Origin: an uncultured Paracoccaceae bacterium
GTDB lineage: Bacteria > Pseudomonadota > Alphaproteobacteria > Rhodobacterales > Rhodobacteraceae
Direction of reading: 5' to 3'
DNA length: 64,000 bases
NCBI GenBank assembly: GCA_947495795.1
Contig: CANMAI010000015.1
Span: forward strand, 1-64,000
The position numbers and the translations under genes were made by a program. Shown in pieces: positions 18,762 through 28,054 of this stretch. The notes beneath the pieces were generated by a model. It did not search any database, was not told the DNA's origin, and worked only from the letters and a program-made list of their open reading frames with translations. Position 1 is the stretch's first letter. Each line of letters starts with the position of its first letter.

Positions 18762-21080
18762 TCAGCCTTCGAGGGCGGAGAAGATGGCAACCGTGTTCAT
18801 CGTGGTGCGGATGCGGTGGAGGAGGCAGAGGCGGTTGCGGCGGATGATGCCGCTTTCGGCATTCACCTGAACACTGTCGAAGAAGGCATCAATGGGTGCG
18901 CGGAGGCTGGCCATGGCGGACATGGCAGCCCCAAAATCCTCCGCCTCCAGTGCTGGTGTGATGGCGGCTTCTGCGGTATCGAGCGCCGCGAAAAGTTCGG
19001 CTTCCGCGCCCGGCTCGGCAAGCTTGGCTTGCGGATCAAGTGAATACTCGACACCGTCCTTCTTTTCCTCCGCAGTCAGGATGTTGTTGGCCCGCTTATA
19101 GCCTGCAAGGAGATTGGCGCCATCTTCCGTCTCGATGAAGTTTTGCAGGGCTTTAACACGGTTGACGAGAAGGACCAGATCGTCCTGACCGCCAAGCTCG
19201 AAGCAGGCGTCGATGACATCGTGGCGGACACCTTCGGAACGGAGATGGACCTTGAGGCGGTCGGCGATGAAGGAAAGTAACTCTCCAGGATCAAAGTCTG
19301 ATTCTCCAAGTCCCCCGTCATTAATTTCATTGTCAGGATTTGTCGGTCTTGGGTCCTTCTCTTGGTCTTGCAGGAACAGAGGTTCTTCATCTTCAGGAAC
19401 GGGATAGTCGGGATCAATCTCTCCTATCGCTTTCAATGTGCCGATGAGTTGGTTTCCCTTTACAGCGGCAGATATTAGCTCAGCTTTGGATTCAAGCACT
19501 TCAATGAGGTTTTCACCTAAGTCTGAGACAACGTTAAACATCTCAGAACTCTTGTGTTCTTCGATACCTTTCTGGATAGGGACAAACAAAGGCAGTCGAA
19601 GAGAATTTGAAAGAACGAGCCGGATTATACCCAGAGCGGCTCTCCTCAATGCAAACGGATCCTTGGAGCCAGTCGGCTTCTCTCCAATCCACCAAAAACC
19701 TACCAAAAGATCGATTTTCTCCGCAAGGGATACCGAAACTGAAAGTGTCCCAACTGGAACTCCATCAGAAGGTCCAAGAGGTGCGTAATGGTCTGTGCTT
19801 ACAGCCGCAACGCGCGACGAGTGTCCCGCAGCCTCTGAATAATAACGCCCCATAACCCCTTGAAGTTCCGGAAACTCGTACACCATCTCCGAACTCAGAT
19901 CCGCTTTGGCGAGACGGGCGGCATGGGCTGCCTCGGTCGGGTCGGCGCCAACCATCGGGGCGATTTCAGCTGCAAGGGCCGAAATCCGCTCAATCCGGTC
20001 ATGCACGCTGCCAAGCTTGTTGTGGAAGGTAACATTCTTCAGCGCTTCGAGCCACTCGCCCATTCCGGCCTTCGCCACGCGCAGGTCGTTCTCCCAGAAG
20101 AACTTGGCGTCAGACAGGCGGGCCGCCAGCACCTTGGTATTGCCCGCGAGGATCAGCGCACCGCCATCCTTCGCTTCGTTGTTGGCAACAGTGATATAGC
20201 GTTCGATCCGACCCGTCTTCGGGTTCTTGACCGAGAAGAATTTCTGATGCTCCTTCATCGAGGTTTGCAGCACCTCGGGCGGCAAGTCCAGAAAATCGGC
20301 CCCGATCTCGCCCATCAGCACGACGGGCCATTCCACCAGACCCGCGACCTCCGCCAGCAGCCCCTTGTCTTCCACAATCTCAAGGCCCTGCGCGAAAGCC
20401 GCTGTCTCCATATCAGCACAAATGATCTCGGCCCGTTCCTCTGCCGAAAGGACGACGTGCGTGCGGCGGAGCTTGGCCTGATAATCGTCAAACCCGCTGA
20501 CCTCGAACCGGCCCGGGGCCATGAAGCGGTGACCTTCGGTGCTGGCACCCGCCGCAATACCCTCCACCTCGAAGGGCACAACCTCCGCGCCCGCTTCGTC
20601 GCTGAGGATGCAGAGGATGGAGCGGAGCGGGCGCACCCAACGCAGGCTCCCCGCGCCCCAGCGCATGGATTTGGGCCATGGGAAGGCGCGGATGACCTGC
20701 GGCACAAGATCGGCGATAATCTCCGATGCCGGGCGGCCCAGTGTCTCGATCATCGCAAAATAGACCTGGCCTTTCTTGTCATCACGCACCTCAAGCTGAT
20801 CACGGGTGAGCCCGGCACCGCGGAGAAAACCCTTGATGGCCTTTTCCGGCGCATCCACGCGGGGACCCTTGCGCTCCTCCCGCAGGGTGGGCGATGCGGC
20901 CAGCAGTCCCTCGACGGAAAGCGTCAGCCTGCGCGGCGTGACGAAGGCACCCGCGCTTTCATAGATCAGGCCCGCCTCCACCATACCGTCCGTGATCAGC
21001 CGCTTCAGTTCCTCGGCGGCACGGGTTTGCATGCGGGCGGGGATTTCTTCGGAGAAGAGCTCTAGGAGAAGGTCGGGCAT
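18762..21080 (-). CDS. glyS: Glycyl-tRNA synthetase beta subunit, with an acidic insertion
   Basis: The product has 772 residues, longer than the usual 690. The N-terminus PDLLLELFSEEIPARMQ is diagnostic of GlyS, which together with GlyQ charges tRNA-Gly. An insertion at roughly residues 555-605 is highly acidic and disordered in character (PEDEEPLFLQDQEK and onward). The DNA from about 19260 to 19790 is much lower in GC (38-50% per 60-base line by count) than the flanks (about 60-67%). The start is set at 21080 by the family N-terminus rather than the GTG at 21095. The alpha subunit lies 2.8 kb away. Confidence 0.95.
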   Translation of the reverse strand: MPDLLLELFSEEIPARMQTRAAEELKRLITDGMVEAGLIYESAGAFVTPRRLTLSVEGLLAASPTLREERKGPRVDAPEKAIKGFLRGAGLTRDQLEVRDDKKGQVYFAMIETLGRPASEIIADLVPQVIRAFPWPKSMRWGAGSLRWVRPLRSILCILSDEAGAEVVPFEVEGIAAGASTEGHRFMAPGRFEVSGFDDYQAKLRRTHVVLSAEERAEIICADMETAAFAQGLEIVEDKGLLAEVAGLVEWPVVLMGEIGADFLDLPPEVLQTSMKEHQKFFSVKNPKTGRIERYITVANNEAKDGGALILAGNTKVLAARLSDAKFFWENDLRVAKAGMGEWLEALKNVTFHNKLGSVHDRIERISALAAEIAPMVGADPTEAAHAARLAKADLSSEMVYEFPELQGVMGRYYSEAAGHSSRVAAVSTDHYAPLGPSDGVPVGTLSVSVSLAEKIDLLVGFWWIGEKPTGSKDPFALRRAALGIIRLVLSNSLRLPLFVPIQKGIEEHKSSEMFNVVSDLGENLIEVLESKAELISAAVKGNQLIGTLKAIGEIDPDYPVPEDEEPLFLQDQEKDPRPTNPDNEINDGGLGESDFDPGELLSFIADRLKVHLRSEGVRHDVIDACFELGGQDDLVLLVNRVKALQNFIETEDGANLLAGYKRANNILTAEEKKDGVEYSLDPQAKLAEPGAEAELFAALDTAEAAITPALEAEDFGAAMSAMASLRAPIDAFFDSVQVNAESGIIRRNRLCLLHRIRTTMNTVAIFSALEG

Positions 21081-21136
21081 TGGTTTTTCTTTCACGCAAA
21101 TCTGCGCTCAGGGGAAAGCGGATGCAGGCGTGAAGG

Positions 21137-22057
21137 TCAAGGCCCAAAGACGGACCAGCCGGTGCGGGCGGCAAGACGCTCCAGCGCGCGGGTGCCGAGA
21201 AGGGAGTTGCCTTTCGCGCCGAGGCCGGGAGACCAGACAGCGATGGAGGCCTTGCCTGGCACGATGGCGAGAATGCCACCGCCCACCCCGCTTTTGCCCG
21301 GAATGCCCACACGGTAGGCAAAAGCGCCTGAACCATCATAGTGACCGCAAGTGAGCATGAGTGCCAGGATCTGGCGCACCCGGTGCGCCGGGATCAGCGC
21401 CTTGCCCTCCACACACCCACTCATCGCAAGGTAGCGGCCCGCCTTCGCCAGTTGGCGGCACGAGAGCGCGAGCGCGCATTGAGTGAAATAGACCTCCAGC
21501 ACATCCTCCACCGATGTTTGGAGGTTGCGCTCTGCTGCCATGAAATTCGCCAACGCGCGGTTGCGCTGGCCTGTCAGCGTCTCGGATCGGGCGACGGCGG
21601 GATCGGTCGTGATCGAGGTGTCGCTGGCCGCCTTGCGCACAAAGCTCTCGATTTCGGTCATTGTTTCTGCTGGCGTGCGGCCCGCCAGCAGGCAATCTGC
21701 AACGACAATCGCGCCTGCGTTGATCAGTGGATTGCGTGGCTTTCCGCGCTCCGCCTCCAACTGCACAATCGAGTTGAAGGGATCGCCCGAGGGCTCGAAA
21801 CCCACTCGGTGCCAAAGTGCTTCGCCGAGGGTTTCCATCGCGAGCGTCAGGGTAAAAACTTTGGAGATGCTCTGGATCGAAAACGGTGTATCAGCATCCC
21901 CTGAGACCAGCACTTCTCCTTCTGGCTGCCAGACCGCTATGCCGAACTGATCGGGATCAATACAGCCGAGTTCCGGAATATAGCCTGCAACCCTGCCCTT
22001 ATCGGTCTCTGCCCGCATCTCTTCCGTGATCTCGCGAAGGATCGCGGCGAGATCCAC
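21137..22057 (-). CDS. glsA: Glutaminase
   Basis: The product has 306 residues, the length of the bacterial GlsA/YbaS family of serine-dependent glutaminases, which hydrolyse glutamine to glutamate and ammonia. The S-x-x-K catalytic pair is in FSIQSISK (Ser63, Lys66), followed by [18 protein letters not shown] and the C-terminal [11 protein letters not shown] loop. The start is GTG directly abutting the upstream stop (TAG then GTG), so it is co-translated with the small membrane-anchored gene before it. Confidence 0.95.
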   Translation of the reverse strand: MDLAAILREITEEMRAETDKGRVAGYIPELGCIDPDQFGIAVWQPEGEVLVSGDADTPFSIQSISKVFTLTLAMETLGEALWHRVGFEPSGDPFNSIVQLEAERGKPRNPLINAGAIVVADCLLAGRTPAETMTEIESFVRKAASDTSITTDPAVARSETLTGQRNRALANFMAAERNLQTSVEDVLEVYFTQCALALSCRQLAKAGRYLAMSGCVEGKALIPAHRVRQILALMLTCGHYDGSGAFAYRVGIPGKSGVGGGILAIVPGKASIAVWSPGLGAKGNSLLGTRALERLAARTGWSVFGP

Positions 22058-22507
22058 CTATTCCGCCTCTCGGTAATGCCGCCAGAGATAGGCACGCCCA
22101 TCCGGATAGACGGCCACGAAACGCAGGATCTCGTAGCCAACCGCGCTTTCCGGTGTCTCGTCTTCCGCAAGATATACCTTCGCACGCCCGGCCTCGATAT
22201 CAGCGGACATCGCCTCGGCATCGAAACAGTCAAACCACGATGGGGGCGTCAGCGGCTCCGGGTTCTCGGCCAATGCCTGCCCTTCGAACGCCTCCGGATC
22301 CACCTCAAAACAGGCACGCAGTTTGTTGGGTGATGTGTCGCTGTCTATGCCCTGAAAGAAGCCGACTGCGATTTCCGTATCGCCGACACTGATGGAAGAG
22401 ACCTTCTCCATCGGCTGATAATAGGCATAGACCTGAAAGTAATAGAGCGCCCCGCCAAAGATCAGCGCAGCCCCAAGAAAGACGGACATCACGATCTTAC
22501 CGTTCAT
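22058..22507 (-). CDS. Membrane-anchored small protein, DUF6446-like
   Basis: The product has 149 residues: one N-terminal transmembrane helix (residues 5-25) followed by a soluble domain, probably periplasmic, with Cys pairs (RACFEV and WFDCFD) that could form a disulphide. It resembles a Rhodobacterales-specific family I know as DUF6446; this assignment is from memory. It overlaps the VOC gene upstream by four bases (ATGA) and abuts glsA downstream, so the three form one unit between glyQ and glyS. Confidence 0.7.
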   Translation of the reverse strand: MNGKIVMSVFLGAALIFGGALYYFQVYAYYQPMEKVSSISVGDTEIAVGFFQGIDSDTSPNKLRACFEVDPEAFEGQALAENPEPLTPPSWFDCFDAEAMSADIEAGRAKVYLAEDETPESAVGYEILRFVAVYPDGRAYLWRHYREAE

Positions 22508-22860
22508 GGATCAGCCCCGAAGCAGAGAACATTGCCATCTGGATCTGCAATGGTAAATTCGCGCATGTTGTATTCTGTAAGCACCGGATCAGAGGGCGTG
22601 CCGCCATTTGTTCCGATTTCCGCGAGATGATCCTCGAAATCCGTGACGTGGAAGTAAGCACGCCAGCGGCCATGCGCGGGTTCGGCACCGATCCATGCCT
22701 CAAGGAATAACCGCGCGTTATCCCGGATGAAAATACCGAAGCCTGTGACAGGCTCTCCCGCCTCCTGCACACAGCAAAAACCCAGGATGTCTGTATAAAA
22801 CGCCTTGGATTTCTGATAGTTGTCCGTGCGGATAATCGGTGTTGCTGAGTGAAGTGTCAT
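22504..22860 (-). CDS. Glyoxalase/bleomycin-resistance (VOC) family protein
   Basis: The product has 118 residues. Two beta-alpha-beta-beta-beta half-modules of the vicinal-oxygen-chelate fold can be traced (SKAFYTDILGFCCV; FHVTDFEDHLAEIG; FTIADPDGNVLCFG). Members include antibiotic-binding and dioxygenase-like proteins, so the substrate cannot be told. The ATG at 22860 has GAGGAT just upstream. It begins the unit VOC-DUF6446-glsA and overlaps the next gene by four bases. Confidence 0.85.
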   Translation of the reverse strand: MTLHSATPIIRTDNYQKSKAFYTDILGFCCVQEAGEPVTGFGIFIRDNARLFLEAWIGAEPAHGRWRAYFHVTDFEDHLAEIGTNGGTPSDPVLTEYNMREFTIADPDGNVLCFGADP

Positions 22861-22980
22861 ATCCTCGGCCCTCCTCTTGGGCGCCAAACTAAGCGAGCCG
22901 CATCCAAGCGCAAGAGATGAATAGGGAACCAAAACTCTTTCCGGGTGTTTAGTTCGGTCAAGCAAAGCAGGACAGATTAC

Positions 22981-23895
22981 ATGGCAGAAGTACTGAGTGC
23001 GATCTGGGAGTTTTTCCCGGAACCCATGCGGGTGCAACTGGAAGGCTACGCGACGGGGTTCTGGAAACTGCTGCCGCAACTTGTGGCAGCGTTCGTGTTC
23101 CTTGCCCTTGCAATGATTGCGATCGCAGTAATCAAGCGCGTTCTGCCGAGTGTACTCCGCCGGGCACGTCTGCGGCGTGCGCTTGTTGCTGTGATCATGA
23201 TGCTGGTGATTGTCGGCCTTTGGCTTTTTGCGTTTCTCGTGACGGTTACCATCGCGTTCCCCACGATCACGCCGGGCAGAGCGCTTACTGCGCTGGGGGT
23301 TGGCGGCGTGGCCATCGGGTTTGCCTTTAAAGATGTGTTTGAGAACTTTCTGGCCGGTATTCTCCTTCTGATCCGAGAACCTTTTTCGGTGGAAGATTAC
23401 ATCGAGTGCGAAGGGATCGAGGGCCAGGTGGAGGTAATCACCATCCGCGACACGCATATCCGGCAGACGGACGGGCAACTGGTGGTGGCACCCAATGCAA
23501 TGTTTTTCAAGAATCCTGTCACTGTGCGCACATCCGGCGAATTACGGCGAACAACAATTATATGTGGTGTGGCCTATGGCGAGAATGTGGATGAAGCACG
23601 CGATATCATCGAGGAAGCGGTTCGTTCGGTAGACAGCGTACGCAATGACGTGCGAGACGTGCAAATCTTTGCGCAGGAGTTTGCGGACAGTTCCATCAAT
23701 TTCGAAGTGACGTGGTGGACGGGCTCACGCCCTGTGGATATTCGCCGCTCGCGCGATAAGGTTGTAGCCGCGGTTAAGGCGGCATTGGATAATTCAGGGG
23801 TCGAAATCCCGTTTCCCTATCGGACATTGACGTTCAAGGATCCGCTGGCATTGCGGGGCGGTTCTGATAGCGACGACAGACAGGAAGAGCGCTAG
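22981..23895 (+). CDS. Small-conductance mechanosensitive channel (MscS family)
   Basis: The product has 304 residues, near the size of minimal MscS. Three transmembrane helices (about 25-45, 60-85, 95-115) are followed by the glycine/alanine-rich pore helix and GVAIGFAFKDVFENFLAG, then the beta domain (PFSVEDYIECEGIEGQVE) and the alpha/beta cytosolic vestibule. It is a tension-gated channel protecting against hypo-osmotic shock. It is transcribed against its neighbours and sits between glyQ and the glyS unit. The ATG at 22981 is supported by AGGA eight bases upstream. Confidence 0.9.
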   Translation: MAEVLSAIWEFFPEPMRVQLEGYATGFWKLLPQLVAAFVFLALAMIAIAVIKRVLPSVLRRARLRRALVAVIMMLVIVGLWLFAFLVTVTIAFPTITPGRALTALGVGGVAIGFAFKDVFENFLAGILLLIREPFSVEDYIECEGIEGQVEVITIRDTHIRQTDGQLVVAPNAMFFKNPVTVRTSGELRRTTIICGVAYGENVDEARDIIEEAVRSVDSVRNDVRDVQIFAQEFADSSINFEVTWWTGSRPVDIRRSRDKVVAAVKAALDNSGVEIPFPYRTLTFKDPLALRGGSDSDDRQEER

Positions 23896-23899
23896 GCGC

Positions 23900-24826
23900 T
23901 CAGGCAGCCTTGCCGCCCGCTTCCGTTTGAACGAAGGCCTCCGCACAGGCTTTTGCCAGCGCCCGTACGCGCCCGATATAGGCCTGGCGTTCCGTCACCG
24001 AAATGACGCCGCGTGCATCGAGCAGATTGAAGATATGGCTCGCCTTGATGCACTGGTCATAGGCTGGATGCGCCATGATGATCCGCTTGCCCGTTTTAGG
24101 ATCTTCCGCCGGTTGTTCCAGAATAAGCCGACACTCGGCTTCTGCATCCTCGAAATGCTTCAGCAATGTGCTTACATCCGCCGTGTCAAAATTCCAGCGG
24201 CTGTATTCCTCCTCAGTCTGGCGGAACACATCACCATAAGTCAGCGCTATCGGCGTTTGCGGATCGTTGAAGGGCATGTCCATCACATGGTCGACCCCGA
24301 GAATGTACATCGCAAGCCGCTCCAGCCCATAGGTCAACTCACCCGAGACGGGGTGGCAATCCTGCCCCCCGACCTGTTGGAAATATGTGAACTGCGAAAC
24401 TTCCATCCCGTCGCACCACACTTCCCAGCCGAGACCCCATGCGCCAAGTGTCGGGCTTTCCCAATCGTCCTCCACAAAACGGATGTCGTGGGCCTGCATA
24501 TCGACGCCGATAGCCGCCAGCGAGCCGAGATAGAGCTCTTGTAAATCGGGCGGGCTCGGCTTTATCAGTACCTGAAACTGGTAATAGTGCTGCAATCGGT
24601 TGGGGTTCTCGCCGTAACGGCCATCCGTAGGGCGGCGTGAGGGTTGTACGTAGGCTGCAGCCCAGGGTTTCGACCCAAGAGAGCGCAGCGTTGTGGCCGG
24701 GTGGAAAGTGCCTGCGCCCACCTCCATATCGTAGGGTTGCAGCACGGCGCAGCCCTTGCCAGCCCAATAGACCTGAAGGCGGAGCAAGATTTCCTGAAAG
24801 CTCTTCGGCGGGGATGTTTCGGCCAT
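23900..24826 (-). CDS. glyQ: Glycyl-tRNA synthetase alpha subunit
   Basis: The product has 308 residues, standard for GlyQ, the catalytic subunit that activates glycine. The signatures [53 protein letters not shown] and [18 protein letters not shown] are intact. The start is set at 24826 with AAGG upstream. It converges with the MscS gene, five bases away. glyS is downstream on the same strand, but glsA, DUF6446, VOC and the opposed MscS gene intervene, so the two subunits are not tightly linked here. Confidence 0.97.
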   Translation of the reverse strand: MAETSPPKSFQEILLRLQVYWAGKGCAVLQPYDMEVGAGTFHPATTLRSLGSKPWAAAYVQPSRRPTDGRYGENPNRLQHYYQFQVLIKPSPPDLQELYLGSLAAIGVDMQAHDIRFVEDDWESPTLGAWGLGWEVWCDGMEVSQFTYFQQVGGQDCHPVSGELTYGLERLAMYILGVDHVMDMPFNDPQTPIALTYGDVFRQTEEEYSRWNFDTADVSTLLKHFEDAEAECRLILEQPAEDPKTGKRIIMAHPAYDQCIKASHIFNLLDARGVISVTERQAYIGRVRALAKACAEAFVQTEAGGKAA

Positions 24827-24892
24827 GCTGCTGCCTTTGCTTTTGTTCGCGCCTCTCTTACGAAAGGCATGAGGGCGGGTCAACGCGGGCTT

Positions 24893-26473
24893 TCAGCGCT
24901 TTGCTGGAACGACATGCAGCAGGGTTGGCCCTTCCACGCTCAACGCACGCGCCATGGCAGGCCCCAACTCCTCCGGCGCCTCGATATACGAAAGCTTAGC
25001 CCCATAAGCCTTTGCTAAAATTTGAAAGTTCGGGTTTTGCGGCGTCACCGCCCAAGGCTCCATCTGCGCGCCTCGCATGCTCGCCTCTATCTCTCCGAGA
25101 CCACCATTGTCCCAAAGGATGATCGGCAGGTTGAGACCAAGCTCAACGGCAACCGCGAGCTCTTGCCCAGTGTATTGAAACCCGTAATCCCCGGCAATTG
25201 CGATCAACGGAAGGTTTTCATCTGCAATCTTCGCCCCGATCGCAGCGGGCAAGGCATAGCCAAGCGTGCCGAACCCCACCGGATGAAACCAGCGGCGCGG
25301 CATGTCCACAGGAAATATCTCTTTGGCAAGATAGGCGAACTGCGTCATGTCCGAGACAACCCTTGCCTCGGCCGGAAGGGATGCGCGCAAAGCATCGATA
25401 AACGGTGCTATTCTCGGGCGCTCCGCAGTTGCGGAAGCCCTGAAAGCGCTGCGCATCTTCGCGCATTTTGCAGGCTTCCACAGCGTATCCCGGCTTTCCG
25501 GCAAGGCCTTGCGGACTGCCTGCACAAAATCGTGCGCATCAGCCAATACCGGGAGATCATGCGGGCCTAGGTTTCGAAACATCGCCGAGTCGATATCCAC
25601 ACGGATCATGGGGGCCCTATGGCCAAGCTCAGTACGCCAGAGATCCGTTTCGGAAAGCTCCGTACCAATCGCAAGCCCAAGATCGGCCTTGGCGATCAGC
25701 GCAGCGCTTTCTGGCCGCGCAAGATAAGGGCCGAGCGAAAGGGGGGCACTGTCTGGCACCACACCTTTCCCGGCATAAGTGGTAAAGACCGCTGCTCCAA
25801 TCTGATCGGCCAGTTCCGACAAGCCTGAACCAACATGCCGTGTACCGCCCCCCAAAATCATCAGGATGCGATTTGCGCCGCCGATCCTCTCAACCACCTC
25901 CTGAAGACCATCTGCAAAAGGCGCGCACATGCTGCGAACGGTCGGTGAAATAGGGGAAACCTCAACAGACATCTGCAGTACATCCATCGGGATCTGGATA
26001 TGCACCGGCCTTGGTCGCGCACAAGAAAATTCGGTAAACGCTTGATCCAGAAGATGAAATGCCGCTTCCGGAGTAAATGCCGTGCGAGACCATTTGGTGA
26101 CGCTCGCGGCAGCCCCTTCCTGATCGGGCATATCATGGAGCCGCCCTGTCCCACGGTTGAGATCTGCGCGATCGAGGCAAGCGGAGATCACCAGCAGAGG
26201 CACACTGTCGGAGTAAGCCTGCCCAAGCGGCGTGAGGATATTGGTGAGCCCAGGCCCGGAGATCACGAAAGCAACCCCAGGCTTGCCGGTGGCTCGCGCA
26301 TATCCATCTGCCATGAAACCAGCGCCCTGCTCGTGCCGCGCCAGAACATGCGTAAGGCCCGCCGCTTCCATACCACGGTAAAGCTCCAGATTGTGAACTC
26401 CCGGAATGCCAAACACATGGCTCACACCCTGATCAGCCAGCCGTGCGGCGATCTCTACACCCAAGGGTCGCAT
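24893..26473 (-). CDS. ThDP-dependent enzyme, acetolactate synthase / guanidino-oxopentanoate decarboxylase type
   Basis: The product has 526 residues with the three-domain layout of thiamine-diphosphate enzymes. The catalytic Glu is in ARHEQGAGFMADGYAR, and the ThDP/metal motif is GDYGFQYTGQELAVAVELGLNLPIILWDN (GDG-type, here GDY). The N-terminal block FGIPGVHNLELYRG is what I associate with Rhodobacterales 5-guanidino-2-oxopentanoate decarboxylases (AruI-like, arginine transamination pathway). Acetolactate synthase is less likely because no ilvN follows. It abuts the trkH stop. Confidence 0.8.
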   Translation of the reverse strand: MRPLGVEIAARLADQGVSHVFGIPGVHNLELYRGMEAAGLTHVLARHEQGAGFMADGYARATGKPGVAFVISGPGLTNILTPLGQAYSDSVPLLVISACLDRADLNRGTGRLHDMPDQEGAAASVTKWSRTAFTPEAAFHLLDQAFTEFSCARPRPVHIQIPMDVLQMSVEVSPISPTVRSMCAPFADGLQEVVERIGGANRILMILGGGTRHVGSGLSELADQIGAAVFTTYAGKGVVPDSAPLSLGPYLARPESAALIAKADLGLAIGTELSETDLWRTELGHRAPMIRVDIDSAMFRNLGPHDLPVLADAHDFVQAVRKALPESRDTLWKPAKCAKMRSAFRASATAERPRIAPFIDALRASLPAEARVVSDMTQFAYLAKEIFPVDMPRRWFHPVGFGTLGYALPAAIGAKIADENLPLIAIAGDYGFQYTGQELAVAVELGLNLPIILWDNGGLGEIEASMRGAQMEPWAVTPQNPNFQILAKAYGAKLSYIEAPEELGPAMARALSVEGPTLLHVVPAKR

Positions 26474-27922
26474 CTACTGTCTCCAGAATGCGGCAGTGAA
26501 AAGCACAAAGACGGACATCAGCTCCAGCCTGCCAAGCAGCATTGCCATCGCAAGCACCCATTTCGCACCATCGGGCAAGCCACCATAGTTACCCGCCGGG
26601 CCGATCTCCTCACCCAAGCCTGGTCCGATATTGGCAAGGGCCGAGGCAGCACCGGAGACGGCAGTTACGGGTGGCAGACCCATCAGAGACAGAACGATCG
26701 CAATCATGCCGAGCGACAGCAGAAAAACCACAAAAAATGCCATCACCGAGTTCATGATATCGTCCGAGATCGGCCGCCCCTCATAACGCGGCGTGAAAAT
26801 GCCGGAAGGGTTGTGGATGCGGCGGATCTGGCTGCGGAGGGCCGCAAAGAGCAGCTCGTACCGGAAGATCTTGACGGAACAGGCCGTGGAGCCCGCACAC
26901 CCACCGATCAGACCGATCAGGAAAAAGATGGAGATCGCGAACGGCCCCCAGAGCTGGTAATCGGTGGAGGCATAGCCAGTGCCGGAGACGATGGAGACCG
27001 TGTTGAAAAGCACCTGCCGGAAGGCCACCTCCCACTCCTCTCCCACCGAGAAGCGGACATGAAGCGTGAGCAACGCGACCACAACGCCGATAACGATGAA
27101 GTATGAACGGATCTGGCTATCGTGGAGCAAAGGCTGCGCCGTACCAGATATCAGCTGAACGAACCGCACAAAGGGAAGGCTCGCGATCAGCATGAACACA
27201 ACCGCCACGTATTCAACATTGCCCGCATAGTGCCCGATTGAAGCATCATGATTGGAGAACCCGCCCGTCGATACGGTGGTGAGCGCGTGGAGCAGTGCCT
27301 CAAACCCGCTCATGCCTGCCCATGTGTAGCCGAGCAGACAGGCGAGCGTGACGCCAAGATAGATCCAGCTGACCGAGGCTGCAATTTCGGCGGCGCGCGG
27401 GAGGATTTTGCCGAACGTATCAAAGCCTTCGGAGCGAAAAATCTGCATGCCACCCACCTTCAGTGAAGGCAGAAAGGCCAACGCTACAACGATGATCCCG
27501 ACGCCACCGAACCATTGGAGAAGTGCCCGCCACAGGAGCGTGCCCGCGGGCATGTCATCCAACCCACTGAAGACTGTAGCCCCTGTGGTGGTAAGGCCGG
27601 ACATCGCCTCGAAGAACGCATCCGTATAGCTTGCGTTGGGCGCGCCAATCCAGAAGGGCAAGGCACCGAACACCGGCAAGAGAAGCCATGTGCCGGTTGT
27701 CAGCAGAAACGTCTGTTGCAGGCTCAGCCCTTGCTGGCGCTCATCTGCGCAGGCCAGCGTGACCATCGCGCCCGTCATCGTTGTGATCATCGCTGAGAGG
27801 CCGAAAGTGCCCAAAGCACCTTTCCCCTCGATCACATCGGCCATGAAAGGCACCACCATCGATGCGCCAAGCACCGCAACGAGGAGACCAATAACGTAAC
27901 CGACAGGGCGGATATCCAGCAT
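26474..27922 (-). CDS. trkH: TrkH-family potassium uptake protein
   Basis: The product has about 482 residues with ten or more membrane helices and the four degenerate selectivity loops of TrkH/KtrB channels (MSGLTTTGATVFSG; LTTVSTGGFSN; SIVSGTGYAST; ASALANIGPGLG). It forms the pore of a Trk potassium transporter that needs TrkA, which is not in this window. The start could also be a TTG at 27958; ATG at 27922 is chosen by codon and family fit, but neither has a strong ribosome site. It directly precedes the ThDP gene. Confidence 0.92.
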   Translation of the reverse strand: MLDIRPVGYVIGLLVAVLGASMVVPFMADVIEGKGALGTFGLSAMITTMTGAMVTLACADERQQGLSLQQTFLLTTGTWLLLPVFGALPFWIGAPNASYTDAFFEAMSGLTTTGATVFSGLDDMPAGTLLWRALLQWFGGVGIIVVALAFLPSLKVGGMQIFRSEGFDTFGKILPRAAEIAASVSWIYLGVTLACLLGYTWAGMSGFEALLHALTTVSTGGFSNHDASIGHYAGNVEYVAVVFMLIASLPFVRFVQLISGTAQPLLHDSQIRSYFIVIGVVVALLTLHVRFSVGEEWEVAFRQVLFNTVSIVSGTGYASTDYQLWGPFAISIFFLIGLIGGCAGSTACSVKIFRYELLFAALRSQIRRIHNPSGIFTPRYEGRPISDDIMNSVMAFFVVFLLSLGMIAIVLSLMGLPPVTAVSGAASALANIGPGLGEEIGPAGNYGGLPDGAKWVLAMAMLLGRLELMSVFVLFTAAFWRQ

Positions 27923-28054
27923 ATCCGAACGGTTGGCGGGGGAGCGGGCGGGTGTCAAGGCTTGGTGATCACCTCAGGCCCAATCTGAACGCGCGATCCT
28001 GCGCAATTTGATATTGCGCAGGATGGTTGCATATGGCGCGAATAGCCGCGCTCT

